This document shows, piece by piece, positions 23,194-30,964 of a stretch of DNA of 38,504 bases (position 1 is its first letter; each line of letters starts with the position of its first letter). Source of the DNA: SLQH01 sp964612995 (GTDB lineage Bacteria; Planctomycetota; UBA11346); the NCBI GenBank assembly GCA_964612995.1, contig CAZTGE010000027.1, positions 1 to 38,504 on the forward strand. Reading direction: 5' to 3'. A program made the translations under genes and the position numbers. The notes beneath the pieces are model-generated. The model searched no databases. It had not been told where the DNA came from and worked only from the letters and a program-made list of their open reading frames with translations.

Positions 23194-25701
23194 ATGAGTG
23201 ACCCCACTGCGCCCGACACCTCCGCGGCCAGACCACCCACACGCCGCGCCCGGACCTCGCTGCTCAGCCGCGGCGAACCGATGCTGTGGCTCACCGGCGG
23301 TGCGACCATCTTCGGCCTGTTGATGATCCTCGGCCTGCTCGCTCTGGTGTTCATGCACGGCATGCAGACCTTCTGGCCCAGCGAGCTGCTGCAGGTCGAC
23401 ACCCACGACAGCGGAACGACCTCCGGGCGGACCTTCCTCGGCGAACCGACGCGCGAGGAGACCTACGCCCTGCCCGACAGCGACCTCGCCGCGCTGCCGC
23501 CCGAATCCATGGCCCAGGTCGCCGCCCAGGTCGATTTCACAGAGGCCGCGGCGGCGTGGCAGAGCGACACGCCACCCGATGTCGACCTCTCTGCCCTCGA
23601 GCCGGACGTGCGCGCCGAGATCGCCTACATCCTCGGCCATCCCGAGATCGAGGCCACCGTCTCGCGCGTGCTGCTGCGCACCGGCAATTTCGAGTTCTCC
23701 AATACCCATTACACCTGGGTCCCGCACCACGAGATGGCGCAACGCAGCGAACCCGAATGGGCGCTGACCATCGAGCGCCGCCACCATGGCAATTTCTACG
23801 GACTGCTCGAACATGCCACCCTCGATGGCGAGGTCGCGACCGCCGATCCCGCCGCCGCATGGGCGTTCATCGAACGCTACCACCCCGAGATCCGCGAACG
23901 CCAGGAGCGGATCAAGGAGCTCGAGGATCAAGCCATCGGCCACGAGAGCCACCGCATCAAGCGGGCCCAGCTGGCCACCCGTGAAGCCGAGATCGCGCTC
24001 GAGACCCGCGGCGAGGACCCGGCCACCAGCGCCGATGAATGGCGTCTGGGCTGGATCGTCGCCATCGTGCTCGCCATCGGCACGGTGCTGGCCGTCGTCG
24101 GCCGCGCACGCACCGCGCCCGGCCCGGGGCGCTCGCTCCAGCTCTGGCTCGGCATCACCGGTGCCATCGTCGCCATCACCGTCCTGACCACCACCTGGAC
24201 GCTGAGTGATCCGAGCGAGAGCGAGGCCGAACTCACCGCCCAACTCGAACAACTGCGGGCGCAAGAGGCGCGCATCACCCAGGAGGCAGAGGAAGCGATC
24301 ACCGACTACCGCGCCCAAGCGGCGGAACTCAAGGCCGAGAACGCGCGCTACGGTATCGGCATGACCATGGTCGATGGCAGGAAGACCGTCTTGCCGCTCG
24401 CCGAGGTGGTGCGGACCTATCCCGCCAACCATATCGGCTGGGGCGATCGCCTCGGCATCTACTTCAGTCGCTGGCGCGAATTCATCTTCGACGACCCGCG
24501 ACACGCCAACAGCGAAGGCGGCGTGTGGCCGGCGATCTTCGGCACCGTGGTCATGACCCTGCTGATGACCGTGCTCGCGGTCCCCTTCGGCGTGCTCGCC
24601 GCGCTCTATCTGCGCGAATACGCCAGCAGCGGTCCGGTGGTCAGCGCGATCCGCATCGCCATCAACAATCTCGCTGGCGTGCCGTCGATCGTCTTCGGCG
24701 TGTTCGGCCTCGGATTCTTCTGCTACCTCATGGGCGGGTGGATCGACACCGGACCCGGCGTCGGCATCCCGCTCGTCGCGTGGCTCGCCGCACTCGCGGC
24801 AGTCGGGCTCTCTGTCGCCCTCGCGGTCTCCGGCCTGATCGTCAACAAGCAGTTTTCGCAGTCGGGCAGGGTCCCGGGTGGCCTGCTCGCGGTGATCGCA
24901 CTGAGCGTCTTCGCCCTGCTCGATCTGGTCACCAGCACCCTGGTCTCGCCCTGGATCACCATCCTGTTCCTGCTCGCCGCCGTCGGCCTGGCACTGCCGA
25001 TGTGGTTCGCTGGCGGCAACGCCGGCACCAATGCCGAACGCCGCCTGCCACGCACGATCAACGTCCTTGTCGGGCTGATGTGGATCAAGGCCATCGTGCT
25101 CGCGATCTTCTTCATCGGCGGCAACCCCTACTTCGATGGCTTCTACCGCGCGCAGGCGCCCACGCCGCACTTCGGCACCGGGGGCGTGCTGTGGGCCTCG
25201 ATGACCCTGGCCTTGCTCACCCTGCCGGTAGTCATCGTCGCCACCGAGGAAGCGATGGCCGCGGTTCCCGGCTCGATGCGCGAAGGCTCATACGCCTGCG
25301 GCGCCTCCAAGTGGCAGACCATCAAGCGCATCGTGCTGCCGCGATCAATGCCCGGCATCCTGACCGGGATGATCCTGGCCATCGCTCGCGGTGCTGGCGA
25401 GGTCGCCCCGCTGATGCTCGTCGGCGCGGTCAAGCTGGCCCCGGAGCTGCCGCTCGATTTCAGCGACTGGAGCGGCAACCTGGGTGCGCTGCCGATCGGG
25501 CCGCTCCACCCGGAACGCAGCTTCATGCACCTTGGCTTCCACATCTACGACCTCGGCTTCCAGAGCCCCAACGCCGAGGCGGCCAAGCCGATGGTCTTCA
25601 CCACCACCTTGCTCCTGATCGCCATCGTCGTGATGCTCAACCTGACCGCGATCTGGCTACGCACCCGCATAGCCCGCAAGTTCGTCGGCGGCCACTTTTG
25701 A
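23194..25701 (+). CDS. pstA: Phosphate ABC transporter permease PstA, extended
   Basis: At 835 aa this is almost three times the E. coli length. TM1 (about 31-54) is followed by a soluble domain (about 55-280), two more helices (about 285-335) and a charged coiled coil (about 340-390). The permease core starts near 450 (MTLLMTVLAVPFGVLAALYL). The core is interrupted at about 515-645 by an extra hydrophobic block with several membrane segments (WLAALAAVGLSVALAV, LLAVIALSVFALLDLV, MWIKAIVLAIFFIGG). It then resumes at GTGGVLWASMTLALLTLPV, with the coupling loop YACGASKWQTIKRIVLP and the RGAGEVAPLMLVGAVK signature. The start codon has only a weak ribosome site, 49 bp after pstC. The stop overlaps the ribosome site of pstB. 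Confidence 0.92.
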   Translation: MSDPTAPDTSAARPPTRRARTSLLSRGEPMLWLTGGATIFGLLMILGLLALVFMHGMQTFWPSELLQVDTHDSGTTSGRTFLGEPTREETYALPDSDLAALPPESMAQVAAQVDFTEAAAAWQSDTPPDVDLSALEPDVRAEIAYILGHPEIEATVSRVLLRTGNFEFSNTHYTWVPHHEMAQRSEPEWALTIERRHHGNFYGLLEHATLDGEVATADPAAAWAFIERYHPEIRERQERIKELEDQAIGHESHRIKRAQLATREAEIALETRGEDPATSADEWRLGWIVAIVLAIGTVLAVVGRARTAPGPGRSLQLWLGITGAIVAITVLTTTWTLSDPSESEAELTAQLEQLRAQEARITQEAEEAITDYRAQAAELKAENARYGIGMTMVDGRKTVLPLAEVVRTYPANHIGWGDRLGIYFSRWREFIFDDPRHANSEGGVWPAIFGTVVMTLLMTVLAVPFGVLAALYLREYASSGPVVSAIRIAINNLAGVPSIVFGVFGLGFFCYLMGGWIDTGPGVGIPLVAWLAALAAVGLSVALAVSGLIVNKQFSQSGRVPGGLLAVIALSVFALLDLVTSTLVSPWITILFLLAAVGLALPMWFAGGNAGTNAERRLPRTINVLVGLMWIKAIVLAIFFIGGNPYFDGFYRAQAPTPHFGTGGVLWASMTLALLTLPVVIVATEEAMAAVPGSMREGSYACGASKWQTIKRIVLPRSMPGILTGMILAIARGAGEVAPLMLVGAVKLAPELPLDFSDWSGNLGALPIGPLHPERSFMHLGFHIYDLGFQSPNAEAAKPMVFTTTLLLIAIVVMLNLTAIWLRTRIARKFVGGHF

Positions 25702-25710
25702 GGAGATCCC

Positions 25711-26613
25711 GTGGATACCCATACCGCAACCATGAAAAGCGAACCAGCAGTGAACCAGACCGATCCCGCAGCCGGCGCCGCAGCCAACTACTCCCGGCTC
25801 GAAGCCATCACCCGCGGCGAACCGGTGGACAGCTACATCCACCCAGTGACCCAGGAGCGTCCCGCCATTCTCAAGGTCACCGACTTCGCGCTCTACTACG
25901 GTGCGAAGCAGGCCCTGTTCGACATCTCGATGCAGGTTCCGCGCGGCGAGGTCACCGCCCTGATCGGGCCGTCCGGCTGCGGCAAGTCGACCCTGCTACG
26001 TTCGGTCAACCGCATGAACGATCTGATCGACAGCGTCCGTATCGAAGGCGACATGCTGCTCAACGGCATCTCGGTCTACGATCCCACCGTCGATGTGATC
26101 GAGCTGCGCAAGCGTATGGGCATGGTGTTCCAGAAGTCCAACCCCTTCCCGATGTCGGTCTATGAGAACGTGATATACCCCATGCGCATCGATGGCATGC
26201 GCGATCGCAACCTGCTCGATCAGGTCTGCGAGAAGAGCCTGCGCGCCGCCGCCCTGTGGGACGAGGTCAAGGACCGGCTCAAGGACAGCGCGCTGGGACT
26301 ATCCGGCGGCCAGCAGCAGCGGCTGTGCATCGCCCGCGCGATCGCGGCCGAACCCGAGGTGCTGTTGATGGACGAACCCTGCTCGGCGCTCGACCCGATC
26401 GCCACCGGCAAGATCGAGGATCTGATCGACAAACTCAAAGGCGAGTACACCGTACTGATCGTGACCCACAACATGCAGCAAGCCTCGCGCACCAGCGATT
26501 ACACGGCCTTCATGTACCTCGGCCATCTGGTCGAGTACGGCCCGACTGTAGAGATCTTCACCAACCCGAAGCTGACCGAGACCACCGACTACGTCACCGG
26601 CCGTTTCGGCTGA
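25711..26613 (+). CDS. pstB: Phosphate import ATP-binding protein (PstB)
   Basis: This 300-aa ATPase drives PstCA. Walker A is GPSGCGKST from residue 86, the Q-loop is MVFQKSNPFPMS, the signature is LSGGQQQR, Walker B is VLLMDEPCSALDP, and the switch histidine is in VTHNMQQA. An N-terminal tail of about 45 residues precedes the fold; the family usually has a short one. The GTG start is supported by GAGGAG at 25700-25705, which overlaps the pstA stop, so translation is coupled. It ends the operon; phoU, the usual next gene, lies on the opposite strand. Confidence 0.96.
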   Translation: MDTHTATMKSEPAVNQTDPAAGAAANYSRLEAITRGEPVDSYIHPVTQERPAILKVTDFALYYGAKQALFDISMQVPRGEVTALIGPSGCGKSTLLRSVNRMNDLIDSVRIEGDMLLNGISVYDPTVDVIELRKRMGMVFQKSNPFPMSVYENVIYPMRIDGMRDRNLLDQVCEKSLRAAALWDEVKDRLKDSALGLSGGQQQRLCIARAIAAEPEVLLMDEPCSALDPIATGKIEDLIDKLKGEYTVLIVTHNMQQASRTSDYTAFMYLGHLVEYGPTVEIFTNPKLTETTDYVTGRFG

Positions 26614-26632
26614 AACTGCGCCGACGCGAATA

Positions 26633-26675
26633 CGCAGACGCGGCGGGCACCCAGCCGGGCGCCGCCGCGTCTGCG
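26633..26675. terminator. Hairpin between convergent pstB and phoU
   Basis: A perfect 14-bp stem pairs CGCAGACGCGGCGG (26633-26646) with 26662-26675 around a 15-nt loop. It lies midway in the 93-bp gap between convergent genes and probably works in both directions. No T-run is present. Confidence 0.65.
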
Positions 26676-26706
26676 GGGCCGCCAATGCAGCGGGCCCTGA
26701 TCGGCT

Positions 26707-27402
26707 CTACCCACCGATCTGCTGATCGCCCTGGGTCACCGCACGCCGACCGCCATGACGTACGATCTGACCTTCGACGAGAAAGATCACGTCCTTGGCG
26801 ATATTCGTCGCCAGATCGGCGATACGCTCGAGGTTGCGGCTGGCATTGACCGCCTGGACCGAGAACGGCACCAGACTCGAATCCCGTTGCATCACCGCGA
26901 CCAGCCCGTCGAGGGTCTCGTCGCACAACTCGTCGACACGGCTGTCCTGGCGCCGCACCCTGCGCGCCAACGCAGCGTCACGTTTGACCATGCTGTCCAG
27001 CGCTTCGGTGACCATCTCGAGCACGCATTCCGCCGCGCGGGCCAGACCATCGTAGAACGGCGCCATCGACGGGTGCGACAGGAATTTACGTGACATCCGC
27101 GCGATGTTGCGCGCATGATCGCCCATGCGTTCCATCTCGTTATTGACCTGCATCGCCATCAATACCAACCGCAGATCGTCGGCCACCGGCTGATGCAGCG
27201 CCAGCAGGTGGATGATCTCCTCGTCGATGGCGTTCTCCCATTCATCGATGCGTTTGTCTTCCGCGATCACCTCGTCGAGGAGGTCCTGCCGGCGCTCGAT
27301 GAGCCCGGTCATGACCTTGCGGATGGCCTCTTCGACCATGCCGCCCATGGTCAGCAGGTCCTTCTTCATCTTGTCGAGGTCGCGCTGGAGATGGACGGTC
27401 AT
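26707..27402 (-). CDS. phoU: Phosphate signalling complex protein PhoU
   Basis: The protein is 231 aa, two PhoU three-helix bundles in tandem (about 10-105 and 115-215). Each carries the metal-binding acidic pattern (EDKRIDEWENAIDEE; RRQDSRVDELCDE) and the second-half motifs MERMGDHARNIA and LERIADLATNIAKD. PhoU links the Pst transporter to PhoR and keeps the kinase off when phosphate is plentiful. The start at 27402 matches the family (MTVHLQRDLDKMKKDL); the longer frame has no homology. The orientation is unusual: it converges on pstB and so has its own promoter, with a possible Pho box at 27465-27482. Confidence 0.95.
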   Translation of the reverse strand: MTVHLQRDLDKMKKDLLTMGGMVEEAIRKVMTGLIERRQDLLDEVIAEDKRIDEWENAIDEEIIHLLALHQPVADDLRLVLMAMQVNNEMERMGDHARNIARMSRKFLSHPSMAPFYDGLARAAECVLEMVTEALDSMVKRDAALARRVRRQDSRVDELCDETLDGLVAVMQRDSSLVPFSVQAVNASRNLERIADLATNIAKDVIFLVEGQIVRHGGRRAVTQGDQQIGG

Positions 27403-27464
27403 CGGTGGATGCTCCGGTCGGGGTGGTCTAACGCGGGAGCGTACGTCACAGCAACCCCGCGCCA

Positions 27465-27482
27465 GATAAATATCCCGTGAAG
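27465..27482 (-). promoter_or_regulatory. Candidate Pho box for phoU
   Basis: On the minus strand CTTCACG (27482-27476) and ATTTATC (27471-27465) are phased by 11 bp and resemble the kinase and pstS sites. Downstream, TTGCTG and TTAGAC are 17 bp apart and could form a promoter. It has only two units, so the call is tentative. Confidence 0.4.
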
Positions 27483-27497
27483 GCCGGGCGTCTCCAC

Positions 27498-27727
27498 CCA
27501 CCGACCGAGCGGTGGTTTTCCGCGACAATGGGCCGTAGGCCCGCGGAAAACGCGGCGAAGCCGCGAACCGCGACGGAGGAGCGCGAGGCCCGCAACGCGG
27601 GCCGACTCAGGGATCCAAAGGGGCAGAGCCCCTTCCCAGGAACTTCGCACACCATCACGCTCATTCGACACGCTCACGGTCCGGGTCGCGTCATTGCGAC
27701 AAACGTCCGGGGCGGCCAAGTTCCTGG
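27498..27727. repeat. Cluster of short hairpins between phoU and the first porin
   Basis: Five hairpins follow one another: CCACCG/CGGTGG with TTTT (27498-27519), TTTTCCGCG (27516-27524) with 27542-27550 enclosing GGGCC-GTA-GGCCC, CGCGGC-GAA-GCCGCG (27551-27565), GGCCCGC-AAC-GCGGGCC (27587-27603) and AAGGGGC-AGA-GCCCCTT (27618-27634). CCAGGAACTT at 27636-27645 also pairs with 27718-27727. Two of the modules recur at 21-51. No open frame or promoter is convincing here. Confidence 0.6.
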
Positions 27728-27780
27728 CTCTTCGCAGCCGGACCATCGGGCCGGCGGGGGCTTTGATGGGAAGCCTCATC

Positions 27781-27809
27781 CTTAATGGAAGCTTAACCAT
27801 TTGATCCAG
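27781..27809 (+). promoter_or_regulatory. Pho box of the first porin
   Basis: CTTAATG (27781) and CTTAACC (27792) are phased by 11 bp; GATCCAG (27803) would be a weak third unit. TAGAAT at 27830-27835 lies 27 bp from the third unit, close to the spacing seen in front of pstS, and is a plausible -10. The porin ATG follows at 27882. Confidence 0.65.
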
Positions 27810-27881
27810 CCGATCTTTTTGGCTCGCGTTAGAATCCCGCCTTCACGACAGCACCACCATGCTACATCATAAGGAGCACGC

Positions 27882-29039
27882 ATGAAGCTGCGACACCTCG
27901 TTCCCTCGCTGGCCATCGCGGCCGCGACCATTCCCGCCGCCTCGGCCTTCGAGGTCGATGGTGATGGATGGCAACTCAGCATCGAACCCCGGTTCCAACT
28001 CCGGGCGGCCTTCGCCAGCGCATCCAGCGCCGACGGCGAGACCGATTACGATATCTGGGAGAAGCAGGACACCGACAACCCCCAGGCGCTGAACTTCATG
28101 GTCCGCCGCGCGCGCGTCTACTTCAAGGGCGGCACGGATGACGGCTGGAAATTCAACTACACGATCATGGCCGACAACATCGGCCGTGCGGACGACCGGG
28201 ACAACGCGAACATCGACGTGCGCTATGCCTACCTCGGCAAGAAGATCAAGACGGACAACCTCACGCACTACATCCAGTTCGGGCTCGACAAGAACACCGC
28301 CGCGGTTGCCGACACCGACAGCTCGTCGAAGCTGCTGTTCCCCAACGGTCGTCTGGTCGCTGGATGGACCGGACCGCGCAGCATCGGTCTGAAATACAAG
28401 CTCTCCGCTCCGGTGTTCAGCCTGGACGCCGGGCTCGCCGACGAGACCAGCGACGAGAACAACGACTGGCACTTCCACCTCCGCCTCGCCTCCTGCCTCA
28501 AGGAGGAGTGGAAGCTCAAGAAGCGCAGCGAGAGCTACCTCGGCAAGGATGGCTTCGGCCATGAGGCCGGTATCGGCATCAACATCAAGACCGACGGCAG
28601 CGACGATCCCGACGGAACCGAGGACGACGACCACACCGTGATCTTCCTCGACTACCTGGTGCATTACAACCAGATCACCGGTCTGGTCGACATCGCCCTG
28701 CCGAGCACCGGCGATGCCGGCAAAATCGGCGGAACCGGTGCCGATACCAGCGGTATGATCGCCAACGCCCAGATCGGCTATGCAGTTCCCCTCGACAGCG
28801 GCTGCGTGGCCGAGCCGGCCTTCCGTCTGACCTACATCGACGCTGACGACGATGACGATGACGAGGCAGGCGTCCTCCAGCGCGAAGGCGGGGCCTCCGG
28901 CATCTACGTCGATGCCGGCGTCAACTACTACTTCGACGGGCACAGCAACAAGATCCAGGCTGCAGTGCAGTATTTCACCCCAGAAGAAGGTGACGGAGAC
29001 GGCTTCGTCTTCCGCATCCAGCACCAGCTGGACTTCTGA
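27882..29039 (+). CDS. Porin, O/P-like family (probable phosphate-starvation porin)
   Basis: This is a 385-aa outer-membrane beta-barrel. The signal peptide (SLAIAAATIPAASA) ends near residue 22. Alternating-polarity strands run through the mature chain (FMVRRARVYFKGG is typical of OprO/OprP-like porins), and the last residue is Phe (HQLDF), the signal for barrel insertion. A run of six Asp lies in a late loop (IDADDDDDDEAG, about 323-334), unexpected for an anion-selective pore. The start has AAGGAG (27871-27876). A Pho box upstream and the position after the pst locus suggest phosphate or phosphate-ester uptake; pore selectivity is not provable from sequence. It is a paralogue of the gene at 29314 and is followed by a strong terminator. 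Confidence 0.85.
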   Translation: MKLRHLVPSLAIAAATIPAASAFEVDGDGWQLSIEPRFQLRAAFASASSADGETDYDIWEKQDTDNPQALNFMVRRARVYFKGGTDDGWKFNYTIMADNIGRADDRDNANIDVRYAYLGKKIKTDNLTHYIQFGLDKNTAAVADTDSSSKLLFPNGRLVAGWTGPRSIGLKYKLSAPVFSLDAGLADETSDENNDWHFHLRLASCLKEEWKLKKRSESYLGKDGFGHEAGIGINIKTDGSDDPDGTEDDDHTVIFLDYLVHYNQITGLVDIALPSTGDAGKIGGTGADTSGMIANAQIGYAVPLDSGCVAEPAFRLTYIDADDDDDDEAGVLQREGGASGIYVDAGVNYYFDGHSNKIQAAVQYFTPEEGDGDGFVFRIQHQLDF

Positions 29040-29068
29040 ATCCGCCCATCTTCCCGGATGAGCGCGAA

Positions 29069-29100
29069 CGGTGGCGACCACGGTCGCCACCGTATTTTTT
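29069..29100 (+). terminator. Rho-independent terminator of the first porin
   Basis: An 11-bp stem, CGGTGGCGACC (29069-29079) with its complement at 29082-29092, is followed by TATTTTTT. It is the clearest intrinsic terminator in the window. Confidence 0.9.
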
Positions 29101-29168
29101 GCGTGCCGCCAACGACACCGCCATCGGACATGGCGCAACGAGCGCGCCCGCGCGATTACAGGCCAACC

Positions 29169-29197
29169 CTTCATCATCCCTTGACACGGCCTGTGCG
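29169..29197 (+). promoter_or_regulatory. Pho box of the second porin
   Basis: CTTCATC (29169), CTTGACA (29180) and CTGTGCG (29191) are phased by 11 bp; CTTCATC is identical to both main units of the pstS site. A TACCAT at 29215-29220 may be the -10. Confidence 0.65.
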
Positions 29198-29313
29198 CAA
29201 CGCCATTCCTGTTTTACCATTTCATGTCCGCGGCGTTTCGCTTGCGGTCTGCTCCGTGGCGCGCATGGTTCCGGCTTACCGTGTCCCCTGGACATCGCGT
29301 AGAAGGAGCTCTC

Positions 29314-30459
29314 ATGACCGCGCGCACACTCGTTCCCTCACTGGCCCTCCTCGTCGGACTGCCGGCTGCCGGCTCTGCCGTGGAACTGCTCAGCGGCGAC
29401 ATCTCGATCGATCTCTCGGTGCAGATCCAGAGCCGGCTCGAGGTGATCAGCGCCTCGGATGCCGCCGGCGAGGATTACGACATCTGGGACGGCCCTGTCG
29501 CCGCCGGCGAAGAGGCCCATAACGTCAACCTCATGTTCCGTCGCGCCCGGGCCTGGATCTCCGGCAGCTACAAGGAGAACACGAAGTTCAGTCTGACCTT
29601 CGCCGCCGACAAGACCGGCGCCCGCGGCAAGGGCGCGACCGACGATCAGTGGGAGATGCTCTACGGCTGGGTCAGCCACACCATGGCGACCGAAACAGCC
29701 AACCACATGCTCGTGTTCGGCAAGTTCGTCCCCGCTTTCACCCCGGCGCTGTACACCAGCACCGGCTCGTTGCTTTTCCCCACCCTCCGCCTCTCGACCA
29801 CGCTGTCGACGCCACTGAGTACGATGGCGCTGGAATACCGTCTCGGCAGCGAATACATCGACGCCTACGCTGGCGTGATCGAAGCCGATGAGATCGGCGG
29901 CGATGACGGCGGTGACTACTGGCTCTACCTCCGCGGCGAGACCGCGTTCCTGCCCGAGTACAAAGCGCCGAAGCGCACCGAGTCCTTCCTCGGCGCCGAA
30001 GGCATGAACTGGCTCGTCGGCGCAGCGGTCGCCACCCGCCTCGACGGCGACGACGAGGACGAGGAGATCACCCAGTTCTGCCTCGACGGCCTGTTCCATC
30101 GCGATGCTTTGACCGCCAGCTTCGACCTGATCTATCGCACCGCCGACACCGGCCCGGACACCGATGTCACGAGCATGGTCGTGGAGGCCCAGGGCGGCTA
30201 CTGCTTCCCGCTCGAGAACGACCTGCTGCTCGAACCGGCGCTGCGCCTGGCCCTGGTCGACCAGGACGACGATGACGACGACGAGACCACCCCCTATTCG
30301 GACGATGGCGGCGCCAGTGGCATGTATGTCACCGCCGGTGTCAACTGCTACTTCGATGGGCACTACCACAAACTACAGGCCGCGTTGACCTCGTTCACAC
30401 CAGAAGCGGGCGACGCCGACGCGATCATCTTCCGCCTCCAGCACCAGCTCAGCTTCTGA
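29314..30459 (+). CDS. Porin, O/P-like family, paralogue of the preceding gene
   Basis: The gene encodes 381 aa. The signal peptide (TLVPSLALLVGLPAAGSA) ends near residue 22 and the protein closes with Phe (HQLSF). It shares the first porin's layout: YDIWDGP early, FRRARAWISG strand, RTESFLGAEG, a six-Asp loop (DQDDDDDDETT) and the end block GGASGMYVTAGVN..YFDGH. It is clearly a tandem duplicate that has diverged, with cysteines (FCLDGLF, NCYFDG) in or near strands that the first copy mostly lacks. The start at 29314 has GAAGGAG (29302-29308); the frame open from 29224 lacks homology. It has its own Pho box and is separated from copy 1 by a terminator, so the two can be regulated independently. 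Confidence 0.85.
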   Translation: MTARTLVPSLALLVGLPAAGSAVELLSGDISIDLSVQIQSRLEVISASDAAGEDYDIWDGPVAAGEEAHNVNLMFRRARAWISGSYKENTKFSLTFAADKTGARGKGATDDQWEMLYGWVSHTMATETANHMLVFGKFVPAFTPALYTSTGSLLFPTLRLSTTLSTPLSTMALEYRLGSEYIDAYAGVIEADEIGGDDGGDYWLYLRGETAFLPEYKAPKRTESFLGAEGMNWLVGAAVATRLDGDDEDEEITQFCLDGLFHRDALTASFDLIYRTADTGPDTDVTSMVVEAQGGYCFPLENDLLLEPALRLALVDQDDDDDDETTPYSDDGGASGMYVTAGVNCYFDGHYHKLQAALTSFTPEAGDADAIIFRLQHQLSF

Positions 30460-30466
30460 GCCACCG

Positions 30467-30485
30467 CAGGGCCACTCAGAGCTCG
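30467..30485 (+). repeat. Degenerate single end of the MITE family
   Basis: CAGGGCCACTCAGAGCTCG matches the first 19 bases of the MITE terminal repeat with two changes. A GGTTTGAC motif found inside the element follows about 70 bp later (30538-30545). No matching right end and no target duplication is visible, so this is at most a decayed or truncated copy. The rest of the gap before dodecin (30486-30618) holds a GCCCCCGGGGGC palindrome and a CCGGCCGGG hairpin at 30548-30582. Confidence 0.35.
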
Positions 30486-30618
30486 GCGCCCCCGGGGGCC
30501 GGGCTTGCACCAGTGCTGTGAGCCACCATGCGACGGTGGTTTGACACCCGGCCGGGCAGGGGACAATCCCTCTCCCGGCCGGTGCTTATCCGGCAATCAC
30601 CACTGACGAGGAATCCCC

Positions 30619-30825
30619 ATGTCCGACCGCACCTACCAGAAGATCGAAATCGTCGGCTCGAGCACCAAGAGCATCGAAGACGCGATCCAGAACGCCATCG
30701 ACGAGGTCAGCAAGCAACACACCGACCTGCGCTGGTTCGAAGTAGTCGAGACCCGCGGCTACATCGACGCCGGCAAGGTCGCCTACTACCAGGTAACGGT
30801 CAAAGTCGGCGCCACCAATCTCTGA
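30619..30825 (+). CDS. Dodecin
   Basis: This 68-aa protein is the normal dodecin size. Dodecins form hollow dodecamers that store flavin (FMN, FAD or riboflavin) and sometimes coenzyme A in the cytoplasm. The family pattern is complete: YQKIEIVGSSTKSIEDAIQNA at the start (read as YQKIEIVGSS then KSIEDAIQNA), the flavin-stacking tryptophan in LRWFEVVETRG, and the closing YYQVTVKVG strand. GAGGA precedes the ATG at 8-9 nt. It is monocistronic, with a strong hairpin 28 bp after the stop. Confidence 0.95.
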   Translation: MSDRTYQKIEIVGSSTKSIEDAIQNAIDEVSKQHTDLRWFEVVETRGYIDAGKVAYYQVTVKVGATNL

Positions 30826-30852
30826 CCCACCGACCGACCCCACACACACAGA

Positions 30853-30893
30853 ACACGAGCGACCCCGCCGAAACCCGGCGGGGTCGCTCGTGT
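30853..30893 (+). terminator. Hairpin after dodecin
   Basis: A perfect 18-bp stem (30853-30870 with 30876-30893) encloses the 5-nt loop AAACC. No T-run follows, but the stem is long and stable and lies right after the gene. Confidence 0.75.
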
Positions 30894-30964
30894 CAGAGCG
30901 CAAAACCAACACGAGAGCGAAGCAACCGCACCCGCGCACGCAGGCACGAAAGCCCCATCAACGG

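Noticed and set aside
23086..25170. 694-codon frame antisense to pstA
   Set aside because: pstA motifs are unambiguous on the plus strand; the antisense product is Asp/Glu/Gly/Arg-rich shadow sequence.
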